Below are positions 1 through 5,991 of a stretch of 7,841 nt of DNA, in pieces (position 1 is the first letter of the stretch; each line of letters starts with the position of its first letter). Source of the stretch: Candidatus Omnitrophota bacterium (lineage in GTDB: Bacteria; Omnitrophota; Gorgyraeia; Zapsychrales; Fredricksoniimonadaceae). Under the pieces are notes generated by a model. That model did not search any database. It was not told the DNA's origin and saw nothing but the letters and a program-made list of their open reading frames with translations. Location of the stretch: positions 1-7,841 of the forward strand of contig JACQQW010000103.1 in NCBI GenBank assembly GCA_016206745.1, in the 5' to 3' direction. A program made the translations under genes and the position numbers.

Positions 1-21
1 ATATTGTGTGAAGGGTCGTGT

Positions 22-1470
22 ATGGAAACCAATGAAATTAAAGATGTTAGAATCAAGAAACTGGACAATTTAAGGGCCAAAGGGATTGAGGCTTATGGCC
101 GGCGGTTTTTGCGTACGCATACAATTGCAGACGTGCTGACCAATTTTCAGGAAGGGCAGAATGTGGTGCTGGCCGGGCGGATCATGGCGGACCGGTCCCA
201 TGGTAAAGTGCATTTTATGGATTTGATGGATCAAAGCGGCCGTATGCAATTGTTTGTGAAATTAGACGCAGTGGGGCAGGAAGCATTTGATGTTTTAGGG
301 TCCTCCCTGGACATTGGCGATATCATCGGCGTCGAGGGCCAGACATTCATTACCAAAACCGGCCAGCAAAGCATCCGGGTCAGTAAATACGAAGTGCTTT
401 CCAAATCTTTGCAGACCCTGCCGGAAAAATGGCACGGTTTAAAAGACGTGGACATCCGCTACCGCCAGCGGTATGTGGATTTGATCGCCAACCCGCAAGT
501 CCGCGACGTGTTTATTAAACGCAGCAGGATCGTTTCTTTGGTCCGCAATTCTTTGGACCAGCGCGGGTTTCTGGAAGTGGAAACGCCGATGCTGCAGCCT
601 TTGGCCGGCGGCGCGCGGGGACGGCCGTTTAAGACCCGTCACAACACCCTGGACATGGACGTATTTTTGCGCATCGCTCCGGAATTGTATTTAAAGCGCC
701 TGCTCGTCGGGGGTCTGGAAAAAGTGTATGAGATCAACCGCAATTTCCGCAATGAAGGGATTTCCACCCGGCATAACCCGGAATTCACCATGCTGGAGGT
801 GTACCAGTCCTTCGGCAATTTTGAGGACATGATGAAATTGACCGAGGACATGGTGTCCGCGCTGGTCATGGACGTCAACGGCTCATATAAAGTGACATAC
901 CAGGGGCAGGACATTGATTTTACCCCGCCCTGGGAACGCCGTTCGTTCGCGGGGGTGGTGAAGGAACATTTTGACATTAATCCACAAGACACGGCGCAGC
1001 TTATGTTGGAAAAAGTCAAGATCAAGCGTCCGGGCCATGCGCATGTGGAACGCCTGACCCGTTCGGCGGTGATGAAGATCGTGGAGGAAATCCTCGATGC
1101 AAAAGCCACCGCCAACCCGGTGTTCATGCTCGATTATTTTACTTTTCTTTCCCCCCTGGCCAAGGCCAGGCCCGACAATCCGGCCGTGGCAGAGCGTTTT
1201 GAGTTTTTTATCGCGGGCATGGAAGTGGGCAATGCCTATTCCGAGCTCAATGACCCGCAGGAACAGCGCCAGCGCCTGATGGCGGATCTGGACGATGATG
1301 TGGAAACCGGAAACCGGGTCATTGATGAGGATTTTGTGACCGCGCTGGAATACGGGATGCCGCCGGCCGGGGGATTGGGTATCGGCATTGACCGCTTGGT
1401 CATGCTCTTGACCGATTCCGCGTCGATCAGGGACGTGATTTTATTTCCTTTGCTGAAACCGGAGGCGTAA
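22..1470 (+). CDS. lysS: Lysyl-tRNA synthetase, class II
   Basis: Charges tRNA-Lys with lysine using ATP, in the cytoplasm. The 482-residue product has the usual bacterial LysS layout. An N-terminal OB-fold anticodon-binding domain spans about residues 45-125, and a class II catalytic core follows. Motif 2 contains FRNEG (242-246) followed by the TRHNPEFTMLE stretch. Motif 3 is GLGIGIDRL (451-459). The NAYSELNDP segment (404-412) is typical of LysS. I chose ATG at 22 because AAGGG at 11-15 sits 6 bases upstream; an in-frame TTG at 4 would add six residues with no visible ribosome-binding site. The stop is 2 bp before the permease gene, and the GGAGG serving that gene lies inside the last lysS codons, so the two are probably co-transcribed. 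Family assignment is near certain. The promoter lies outside the window. Confidence 0.97.
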   Translation: METNEIKDVRIKKLDNLRAKGIEAYGRRFLRTHTIADVLTNFQEGQNVVLAGRIMADRSHGKVHFMDLMDQSGRMQLFVKLDAVGQEAFDVLGSSLDIGDIIGVEGQTFITKTGQQSIRVSKYEVLSKSLQTLPEKWHGLKDVDIRYRQRYVDLIANPQVRDVFIKRSRIVSLVRNSLDQRGFLEVETPMLQPLAGGARGRPFKTRHNTLDMDVFLRIAPELYLKRLLVGGLEKVYEINRNFRNEGISTRHNPEFTMLEVYQSFGNFEDMMKLTEDMVSALVMDVNGSYKVTYQGQDIDFTPPWERRSFAGVVKEHFDINPQDTAQLMLEKVKIKRPGHAHVERLTRSAVMKIVEEILDAKATANPVFMLDYFTFLSPLAKARPDNPAVAERFEFFIAGMEVGNAYSELNDPQEQRQRLMADLDDDVETGNRVIDEDFVTALEYGMPPAGGLGIGIDRLVMLLTDSASIRDVILFPLLKPEA

Positions 1471-1472
1471 GA

Positions 1473-2672
1473 GTGGGATTTTCGATTTGGATGGCGTTTC
1501 GGTATTTGAATGCCAAGAAGGACAAATTTCTGGCGGTGATCAATTTTGTGTCCGTGGCCGGGATCACCATCGGGGTTGCGGCATTGATCATTGTTATCGG
1601 CGTCATGAGCGGTTTTGACCATGACCTGCGGGAAAAGATCGTTGGGGCCAATGCCCATGTATCGGTTGAGCGTGAAAGCGGTTTAAAGCAGTATAAAGAA
1701 CTGGATGGGAAATTAAAAGACGTGGCCGGCGTAACGGCAACCACTCCCTATGTCCATGGCAATGTTTTTTTGGAGTCGACCCAGCGCGCGGTCAGTTTGA
1801 TTTTGCGGGGGGTCAATCCCGCCACCGAGGGCAGTGTCACCAAGATCGACCAATATTTGGACAAAGGCAGGATCGCGGATCTTAAAGACAATGAGGTGGT
1901 CATCGGCAGCCAATTGGCTTCTTTTTACGGATATCAACCCGGCGATGAGTTGACGATCATTGCCCCGGCCTCCGGGGTGGCGGGTGAGGGCTGGCGGTTT
2001 AAGTTTAAAGTCGGCGGTATTTTTACTTCCGGGATGTACGATTATGACATGAATTTGATCATCGTGTCCCTGGCCCAGGCGCAGGCGATTTTCCACGTCG
2101 GGCCGGACGTGGTCACCGGCATCGGCCTGAAGCTTAAGAATCCCGAGACTGCGTCCCAGGTGAAAGCGGACATTTATAACATTTTGGGGTACAGTTTTTT
2201 GGTGCGCACCTGGATGGAACAGAATGCCAATTTTTTTGCCGCCCTGGCATTGGAAAAAATCGCGATGTTTATTATCCTGACGCTCATTGTCCTGGTGGCT
2301 TCATTTAATATCGTCAGCACCTTGATTGTGACGGTGACCAGCAAAGTCAAAGACATCGGGACTTTAATGGCGCTGGGGGCCTCGCGCAAAATGATCCGGG
2401 CCATTTTTACCATCCAGGGGCTGGCCATCGGATTAAGCGGGACATTCTGGGGGTTTGCCCTGGGGGTGGGATTGAGCTTATTATTGAAAAAATACCATTT
2501 TGTCGAATTGCCGCAGGACATTTATTACATTAAACATTTGCCGGTGCTCATCCAGGCCAGCGACGTGGGGTGCATCGTTGGGGCGGCGATGGCGATCACC
2601 TATGCGGCAACTATTTATCCGGCCTTTAAAGCCAGCCGTCTGGAGCCGGTGGAAGCGTTGAGGTATGCGTAA
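1473..2672 (+). CDS. lolC: Lipoprotein-releasing ABC transporter permease, LolC/LolE family
   Basis: Inner-membrane permease of the Lol system, which extracts mature lipoproteins for delivery to the outer membrane. The 399 residues show the family topology. One N-terminal membrane segment (about 21-46) is followed by a large periplasmic domain (about 47-262). Three C-terminal membrane segments then lie at roughly 263-288, 312-338 and 362-386. The cytoplasmic stretch 287-308 (SKVKDIGTLMALGAS) is the coupling region that contacts the ATPase, and the C-terminus ends SRLEPVEALRYA as in LolC/E proteins. The start is GTG at 1473, with GGAGG at 1461-1465 seven bases upstream. Sequence alone cannot separate LolC from LolE; with only one permease visible, a homodimer is possible. 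Its partner lolD lies 1.2 kb downstream, beyond an inserted island, instead of immediately adjacent. Confidence 0.93.
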   Translation: MGFSIWMAFRYLNAKKDKFLAVINFVSVAGITIGVAALIIVIGVMSGFDHDLREKIVGANAHVSVERESGLKQYKELDGKLKDVAGVTATTPYVHGNVFLESTQRAVSLILRGVNPATEGSVTKIDQYLDKGRIADLKDNEVVIGSQLASFYGYQPGDELTIIAPASGVAGEGWRFKFKVGGIFTSGMYDYDMNLIIVSLAQAQAIFHVGPDVVTGIGLKLKNPETASQVKADIYNILGYSFLVRTWMEQNANFFAALALEKIAMFIILTLIVLVASFNIVSTLIVTVTSKVKDIGTLMALGASRKMIRAIFTIQGLAIGLSGTFWGFALGVGLSLLLKKYHFVELPQDIYYIKHLPVLIQASDVGCIVGAAMAITYAATIYPAFKASRLEPVEALRYA

Positions 2673-2722
2673 ATTCCTCAGAGAGATTCAGCAAAAGCCT
2701 CAAGTACAATTGGCAGTATAAA
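2673..2722. other. Convergent intergenic gap, lolC end to brnA end
   Basis: This 50-base gap separates two convergent stop codons. I looked for a bidirectional hairpin terminator and found only weak, interrupted complementarity with no U-tract, so no terminator is called. It marks the left edge of the accessory island. Confidence 0.5.
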
Positions 2723-2971
2723 TTATGTTGTTAATTGAGTGTGGATAATTTTTTCAAGTAAATGGGTGTAAGGAATTTTGCTGAGGGAAGCCTTGCGCCG
2801 TAGCAGGCGCCAGTCTTTTTCATCCAGGGAAATAAGGATCTTGTGGGTCGGTTGTGGAAAAGAGATGTCGGTCTTAACAGTTTCGCTGATAAAGTCCGTT
2901 GAATCATGAGTGTCAAAGAAGATAGCGGCATCCCTATCTGTCTTAAATTCTGGAATCGAGGTCTTTTTCAT
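2723..2971 (-). CDS. brnA: BrnA-like antitoxin (CopG/ribbon-helix-helix type)
   Basis: Probable antitoxin of a type II BrnT/BrnA pair; in characterised cases BrnA binds and neutralises BrnT and represses the shared operon. The 82-residue protein starts MKKTSIPEF and has an acidic, aromatic N-terminal half (DRDAAIFFDTHDSTDFI, about 12-28) like the region of BrnA that contacts the toxin. A C-terminal segment, ISLDEKDWRLLRRKAS then SKIPYTHLLEKIIHTQL, matches the ribbon-helix-helix pattern of BrnA/CopG proteins (strand, basic helix, then the PYxxLL helix). ATG at 2971-2969 is preceded by AGGAG at 2985-2981, which lies inside the end of brnT. Only 3 bp separate it from the brnT stop. It faces the opposite way from all the surrounding core genes. 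The family call rests on pattern recognition plus its BrnT partner. Confidence 0.8.
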   Translation of the reverse strand: MKKTSIPEFKTDRDAAIFFDTHDSTDFISETVKTDISFPQPTHKILISLDEKDWRLLRRKASLSKIPYTHLLEKIIHTQLTT

Positions 2972-2974
2972 AAG

Positions 2975-3241
2975 TCATTTCTCCTGGCGGTAAAAATGCT
3001 TTTCTTTTTCAGTCATTGGTCTGGAAGTAATAGTGTATGCTGTGGATCTGTTTTTAAGCCGTATAACCGTCAGTAGGTACCGGCCGCTGTCCGTTTGTCC
3101 ATAGATAAGAAAAAGCCCTTCGCGGGTTTTTCGACATACTGATTGATTAAAACAAGCTTCTTCAACTTCCTGAGGAGTAACATTATGGCGGTCAATATGC
3201 TCAATGTTCCATTCATTCCATTCAAATTGTTGTATTGTCAA
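2975..3241 (-). CDS. brnT: BrnT-like ribonuclease toxin
   Basis: Probable toxin of the BrnT family, RelE-like ribonucleases that slow growth by cleaving RNA. The 88 residues carry the family landmarks. The N-terminus is FEWNEWNIEHIDRHNVTPQEVEEAC (about 6-30), equivalent to the usual FEWDxxKxxxNxxKHGVSFEEA. A central beta core follows (LFLIYGQTDSGRYLLTVIRLK), and the C-terminal SRPMTEKEKHFY matches the family's ARxMTxxExxxY. There is no ATG. The start is TTG at 3241-3239, with a perfect AGGAGG at 3253-3248 six bases upstream, and the length matches normal BrnT. The gene is intact, first in the brnT-brnA order as usual, and served by its own promoter. Activity itself cannot be seen from sequence. 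Confidence 0.87.
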   Translation of the reverse strand: MTIQQFEWNEWNIEHIDRHNVTPQEVEEACFNQSVCRKTREGLFLIYGQTDSGRYLLTVIRLKNRSTAYTITSRPMTEKEKHFYRQEK

Positions 3242-3247
3242 AAGCTG

Positions 3248-3253
3248 CCTCCT
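3248..3253 (-). promoter_or_regulatory. Ribosome-binding site fixing the TTG start of brnT
   Basis: On the minus strand AGGAGG ends six bases before TTG at 3241-3239. This strong site decides the start in the absence of any nearby in-frame ATG. Confidence 0.8.
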
Positions 3254-3268
3254 AATTATCGTTAATTA
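3253..3268. promoter_or_regulatory. Candidate BrnA autoregulatory operator
   Basis: The 16-base stretch TAATTATCGTTAATTA is an imperfect palindrome: two TAATTA half-sites separated by four bases, with 14 of 16 positions symmetric. It overlaps the -10 box and the expected transcription start of brnTA, where a ribbon-helix-helix antitoxin would be expected to repress. The symmetry is seen; binding by BrnA is inferred. The half-sites are AT-only, so chance remains possible. Confidence 0.4.
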
Positions 3269-3293
3269 TAGGGGGCATTTTCTTATTAGTCAA
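3265..3293 (-). promoter_or_regulatory. Sigma-70-type promoter for brnTA
   Basis: Read on the minus strand, TTGACT (3293-3288) and a perfect TATAAT (3270-3265) are separated by exactly 17 bases. The -35 box is one base off consensus. Transcription would start near 3258 and give a leader of under 20 bases ahead of the brnT start. Confidence 0.8.
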
Positions 3294-3297
3294 GAAG

Positions 3298-3325
3298 AAG
3301 CAAGGTCCCTAAGCAAGGTCCCTAA
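3298..3325. repeat. 13-bp tandem duplication
   Basis: AAGCAAGGTCCCT occurs twice back to back (3298-3310 and 3311-3323), followed by AA, so each copy can be read as a 15-base unit overlapping the next. It lies just upstream of the brnTA promoter and next to the truncated end of the hicA-like remnant. It may be a slippage or repair scar. Confidence 0.85.
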
Positions 3326-3356
3326 AATTAAAGGTTAGCATGCATCGATTCCTAAA

Positions 3357-3460
3357 TCAAATGCGGTTTCTGAATATATGGTGGTTGCCTAAGATTTTAT
3401 TTTGATAAGTTTCTCCAGTTCTCGACGAAGTAAACGCTTTCCTGAGATACCGGCAGGGAT
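3357..3460 (-). pseudogene. Decayed HicA-like toxin fragment
   Basis: Two short minus-strand reading frames together resemble the N-terminal half of HicA, a small RNA-cleaving toxin. Codons at 3460-3392 read IPAGISGKRLLRRELEKL then IKIKS and a TAG stop at 3391-3389. A second frame from 3392 reads LGNHHIFRNRI and ends at TGA 3359-3357. HicA proteins typically begin with an ISGKELIKxLEKxGF block, then a short spacer and GSHHIYRHP, whose histidine is catalytic. Here the distance from the lysine codon of ISGK to the glycine codon of GNHH is 47 bases against about 51 expected, which fits a small frameshifting deletion. No start codon is in frame, and the C-terminal part (the VPxH region) is missing. 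No hicB is visible nearby. This is inference from short similarity, so confidence is moderate to low. Confidence 0.4.
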
Positions 3461-3535
3461 TCACCGTGCCCTGTCTATTGCTAGGGATTTGCAATTAAAG
3501 AGCCATGTCGGATAATTCTGTCACGCAAGCATTGA
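3461..3535. other. AT-rich non-coding stretch in the island
   Basis: This short stretch lies between the hicA-like fragment and the unidentified reading frame that opens at 3536. I find no gene, tRNA or convincing hairpin here, only reading frames of under 25 codons on either strand. It looks like eroded former coding sequence. Confidence 0.45.
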
Positions 3536-3874
3536 AAATGTGTAAGTTTTTGTCTTAAAGTTTACGAAGTTGAATCAAATTCTTGCTCTTTCAGAATAAT
3601 AATCAACCTTAACCGACTTGCTGATGATATTCAAGCAGGAATTAAAAATTTGCTGGGCAACGATGCAGGACATAATACTCTGCAGAAACATTACGAGAAA
3701 ATCGTACAGCCGCTATTATTGGACAGGGTCAATCTCGACTTAAACAATGAATTTTGCTGGGCTATCGAGCAACGCGACAAAGATAACGTAATCCAGCTGC
3801 CTTCCGGTAATATCGCTAAAAGACTTCCCAAGAAACTGCAATCCACAGCTTCAATAAGTTACTCCCAACTTTAA
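3536..3874 (+). pseudogene. Unidentified start-less reading frame, probable gene remnant
   Basis: A plus-strand frame stays open for about 112 codons from just after a TGA at 3533-3535 to a TAA at 3872-3874, but no ATG with a ribosome-binding site begins it. The possible start, TTG at 3650, would give 74 residues and has no visible Shine-Dalgarno. The most protein-like part begins NLNRLADDIQAGIKNLL and continues to KRLPKKLQSTAS. It is hydrophilic, mixed in charge, and has no membrane segment or motif I recognise. It could be the C-terminal end of a gene whose front was lost when the island formed. No function is proposed, and a chance open frame is not excluded. Confidence 0.35.
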
Positions 3875-3897
3875 AATTTCTGATATAATAAAATTTT
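3873..3897 (+). promoter_or_regulatory. Extended -10 promoter before lolD
   Basis: TGATATAAT at 3881-3889 is an exact extended -10 element (TGN then TATAAT at 3884-3889). There is no good -35 at the usual distance, as is common for extended -10 promoters. The element sits in the loop of a 7-bp inverted repeat, AAAATTT (3873-3879) and AAATTTT (3891-3897), which may be an operator or simply AT-rich chance. Transcription would start near 3896, about 14 bases before the lolD ATG. This could restart transcription of lolD-ilvE-mcsAB-clpC downstream of the island. Confidence 0.6.
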
Positions 3898-3909
3898 GGA
3901 TGGGTGATT

Positions 3910-4584
3910 ATGTCTATAAAAGTGACCAATGTCCATAAAACCTATCGCCAGGCGGGGAATATCCTGCATGTGCTCAAAGGGGTTTCGTTTGAAATTGCCG
4001 AAGGTGAAATCTTGGGCCTAGTCGGCCCCTCCGGCGCGGGGAAGTCGACCTTATTGCATATTTTGGGCGGATTGGACAAGCCCACGCAGGGAGAGGTGGA
4101 ATTTTTCGGCCAAAATATGTATGCGTTATCAGACGAACGGCGCGCCAAATTGCGCAATGAACAGATCGGTTTTGTGTTCCAATTTTATCACCTGCTCCCG
4201 GAATTGACCGCCCTGGAGAATGTCATTTTACCGGCCCTGGTCAAAAATAATTCAAGAAAAACGGGCGCGATTGAGTTGGACGGGGTAAAATTATTGGAAC
4301 AGGTCGGTCTGGGCGGCCGGGTCACGCACCGTCCCAGCCAATTGTCCGGGGGCGAGCAGCAAAGGGTGGCTATCGCGCGGGCCCTGATGAACGGCCCCAA
4401 GGTGGTTTTGTGCGATGAACCGACAGGCAATTTGGATTCAGCGTCCGGCGCGATGGTGATGGATATTTTATTGGGGTTGAACGCCCGGGCTAAGCAGACG
4501 GTGGTGATCGTCACGCATGATGAAAAAATCGCCCGGCGGGTGGGGCGCGTGATCAATATCCGGGACGGGGGAATAGAAAGGTAG
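3910..4584 (+). CDS. lolD: Lipoprotein-releasing ABC transporter ATPase LolD
   Basis: Cytoplasmic ATPase that powers lipoprotein extraction by the LolC/E permease. The 224 residues contain a complete ABC domain: Walker A GPSGAGKST (39-47), Q-loop glutamine 91 in FVFQFYHLLPELTALENV, signature LSGGEQ (145-150), Walker B VVLCDE (165-170), D-loop NLD (174-176) and H-loop histidine 203. The segment FQFYHLLPELTALENV is typical of the LolD/MacB/FtsE group, and the permease upstream decides for LolD. I chose ATG at 3910 because GGATGG at 3898-3903 gives a 6-base spacing; the in-frame GTG at 3904 would leave only 3 bases. The stop is 2 bp before ilvE. In a standard operon it would directly follow lolC; here 1.2 kb of foreign-looking sequence lies between them. 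Confidence 0.94.
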   Translation: MSIKVTNVHKTYRQAGNILHVLKGVSFEIAEGEILGLVGPSGAGKSTLLHILGGLDKPTQGEVEFFGQNMYALSDERRAKLRNEQIGFVFQFYHLLPELTALENVILPALVKNNSRKTGAIELDGVKLLEQVGLGGRVTHRPSQLSGGEQQRVAIARALMNGPKVVLCDEPTGNLDSASGAMVMDILLGLNARAKQTVVIVTHDEKIARRVGRVINIRDGGIER

Positions 4585-4586
4585 TT

Positions 4587-5456
4587 ATGAAGATTTATCT
4601 CAACGGCAAATGTGTGAATAAGGAAGAGGCAAAGATTTCCGTGTTTGACCATGGGTTTCTTTATGGCGACGGGGCGTTTGAAGGCATCCGTTCCTATAAT
4701 GGGCTGGTCTTTCGCCTGAACGAACATGTTGACCGTTTGTATGAAACCATGCATACGCTTTTGATCGATCCGCGCCTGACTAAAAAAGAAATGACTGAGG
4801 CGGTGGTGGCGACCCTGAAAGCCAACCGGTTGAAAGACGCTTATATCCGTTTGATCGTCAGCCGGGGGGACGGGGATTTAGGGTTGGACCCGCGCAAATG
4901 TTTCGGCAGGCCTAATGTGGTCATCATCACCGACAAGATTGCCTTGTATCCGGCCCAGTTATATGAAAAGGGGATGGAAATCATTACGGTGGCCACGATT
5001 AAAAACCATCCCAATGCGCTTGACCCGAGGTTAAAATCGCTTAATTACCTGAATAATATCCTGGCCAAGATCGAGGCCGCGCATTGCGGCTATAATGAGG
5101 CCATCATGCTCGACGGCAATGGCTATGTGGGGGAATGCACGGGCGACAATGTGTTTATCATCAAGAACGGGGCGCTGTCAACGCCGCATACCGCGCGCCT
5201 CAAAGGGATCACCGCCGCGGCGATCCTGGACATTGCCGCTGCCATGAAGATCAAGGCCGTCGAGGGCCTTATCACCCGGCATGAGGTGTATAATGCCCAT
5301 GAGTGCTTTTTGACCGGCACCGCGGCGGAGTTGATCCCGGTGGTCAAGGTCGACGGCCGCGCTATTGGCGACGGCCGGCCCGGGAAAGTGACGGGGAAAT
5401 TGTTAAAGGCATTTCAGGCATTGACTAAAAGAGATGGCGTGAAATATGCAGTGTGA
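4587..5456 (+). CDS. ilvE: Branched-chain amino acid aminotransferase (class IV)
   Basis: PLP-dependent enzyme that interconverts leucine, isoleucine and valine with their 2-oxo acids using glutamate/2-oxoglutarate. The 289 residues match the compact BCAT family. The N-terminus has the FDHGFLYGDGAFEGIR signature (20-35). The probable PLP lysine is K150 in LKSLNYLNN, and GYVGECTGDNVF (179-190) holds the glutamate expected to contact the pyridine nitrogen. GTAAELIPV (244-252) and GPVT-like GKVTGKLLKAF follow near the C-terminus. AAAGG at 4577-4581 lies five bases before the ATG. It follows lolD by 2 bp, and its last 11 bases overlap mcsA. A D-amino-acid or aminodeoxychorismate-type class IV enzyme is the main alternative; the FEGIR motif and length favour BCAT. 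Confidence 0.88.
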   Translation: MKIYLNGKCVNKEEAKISVFDHGFLYGDGAFEGIRSYNGLVFRLNEHVDRLYETMHTLLIDPRLTKKEMTEAVVATLKANRLKDAYIRLIVSRGDGDLGLDPRKCFGRPNVVIITDKIALYPAQLYEKGMEIITVATIKNHPNALDPRLKSLNYLNNILAKIEAAHCGYNEAIMLDGNGYVGECTGDNVFIIKNGALSTPHTARLKGITAAAILDIAAAMKIKAVEGLITRHEVYNAHECFLTGTAAELIPVVKVDGRAIGDGRPGKVTGKLLKAFQALTKRDGVKYAV

Positions 5457-5991
5457 TATGTGCGGTAAAAAGAAAGCCACGGTGCATTTGACCGAAATCG
5501 TGGATGAGCAGATGTCGGAGATGCATCTGTGCGAAGAGTGCGCGCGCAATAAAAGCGCCCAGATGGAACAGCAATTCGGCTTGGGCGATTTATTGGCGGG
5601 CCTCTCCGATGCGGGCAAGACCGCGTCTGCCGCCGACCCGAAAAATGCCCTGGTGTGTTCCGGGTGCGGGCTCAATTACGAGGATTTCCGCAAATTCGGC
5701 CGGTTGGGCTGCGGGCAATGTTATACTTCGTTCAAAGAGCATCTTGAGGGGCTTTTGCGGAAGATCCACGGCTCCAGCCGCCATCTGGGCAAGGTGCCGG
5801 TGTCTTTATTGCCGCCGGGGACGGCGCCGGCCCCGGCGTTGAATTTGAGCGCGGATGTGGCGGCGGCGCCTTTGACTGTGCCCACTGTTGAGGACTTGAA
5901 AAAACAACTGCACACGGCCATTAATGCCGAAGATTTTGAACAGGCGGCTTTGTTAAGGGATAAAATACGGGCATTGGAACAGAAAAAATGA
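5446..5991 (+). CDS. mcsA: McsA-like zinc-finger/UVR protein, activator of the arginine kinase
   Basis: In Bacillus McsA binds and activates the kinase McsB. The 181 residues have four CxxC pairs: C3/C6, C29/C32, C71/C74 and C89/C92, consistent with two zinc-binding modules. The second is in the CSGCGLNYEDFRKFGRLGCGQC block typical of McsA. An Ala/Pro-rich linker (about 121-146) leads to a C-terminal UVR motif (about 147-181: VEDLKKQLHTAINAEDFEQA then LLRDKIRAL). ATG at 5446 overlaps the ilvE end by 11 bp and has only a weak purine-rich site upstream, so translation is probably coupled to ilvE. The stop overlaps mcsB as ATGA. Genome annotations often call such genes UvrB/UvrC motif protein; with mcsB next door, McsA is the better name. 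Confidence 0.9.
   Translation: MQCDMCGKKKATVHLTEIVDEQMSEMHLCEECARNKSAQMEQQFGLGDLLAGLSDAGKTASAADPKNALVCSGCGLNYEDFRKFGRLGCGQCYTSFKEHLEGLLRKIHGSSRHLGKVPVSLLPPGTAPAPALNLSADVAAAPLTVPTVEDLKKQLHTAINAEDFEQAALLRDKIRALEQKK

Noticed and set aside
4..21. TTG at 4 as the lysS start
   Set aside because: No ribosome-binding site precedes it within the window, whereas AAGGG at 11-15 is well placed for ATG at 22.
639..1127. 162-codon minus-strand frame inside lysS
   Set aside because: It is antisense to conserved LysS motifs, has no recognisable domain and no ribosome site; the same applies to the long antisense frames at 4188-4754 and 5921-6583.
2673..2722. Bidirectional terminator between lolC and brnA
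   Set aside because: Only interrupted complementarity is present and no T-run follows a stem.
3439..3516. Plus-strand stretch reading FPEIPAGIHRALSIARDLQL, loosely like the C-terminus of a ComM/Mg-chelatase ATPase
   Set aside because: The similarity is short and lacks the key conserved residues; the opposite strand fits HicA better.
3904..3909. GTG at 3904 as the lolD start
   Set aside because: It leaves only 3 bases after the GGA purine run and adds residues not typical of LolD; ATG at 3910 has proper spacing.
2673..3909. Insertion sequence or integrative element ends around the island
   Set aside because: No transposase or integrase frame, no terminal inverted repeats and no convincing target-site duplication could be found by eye.
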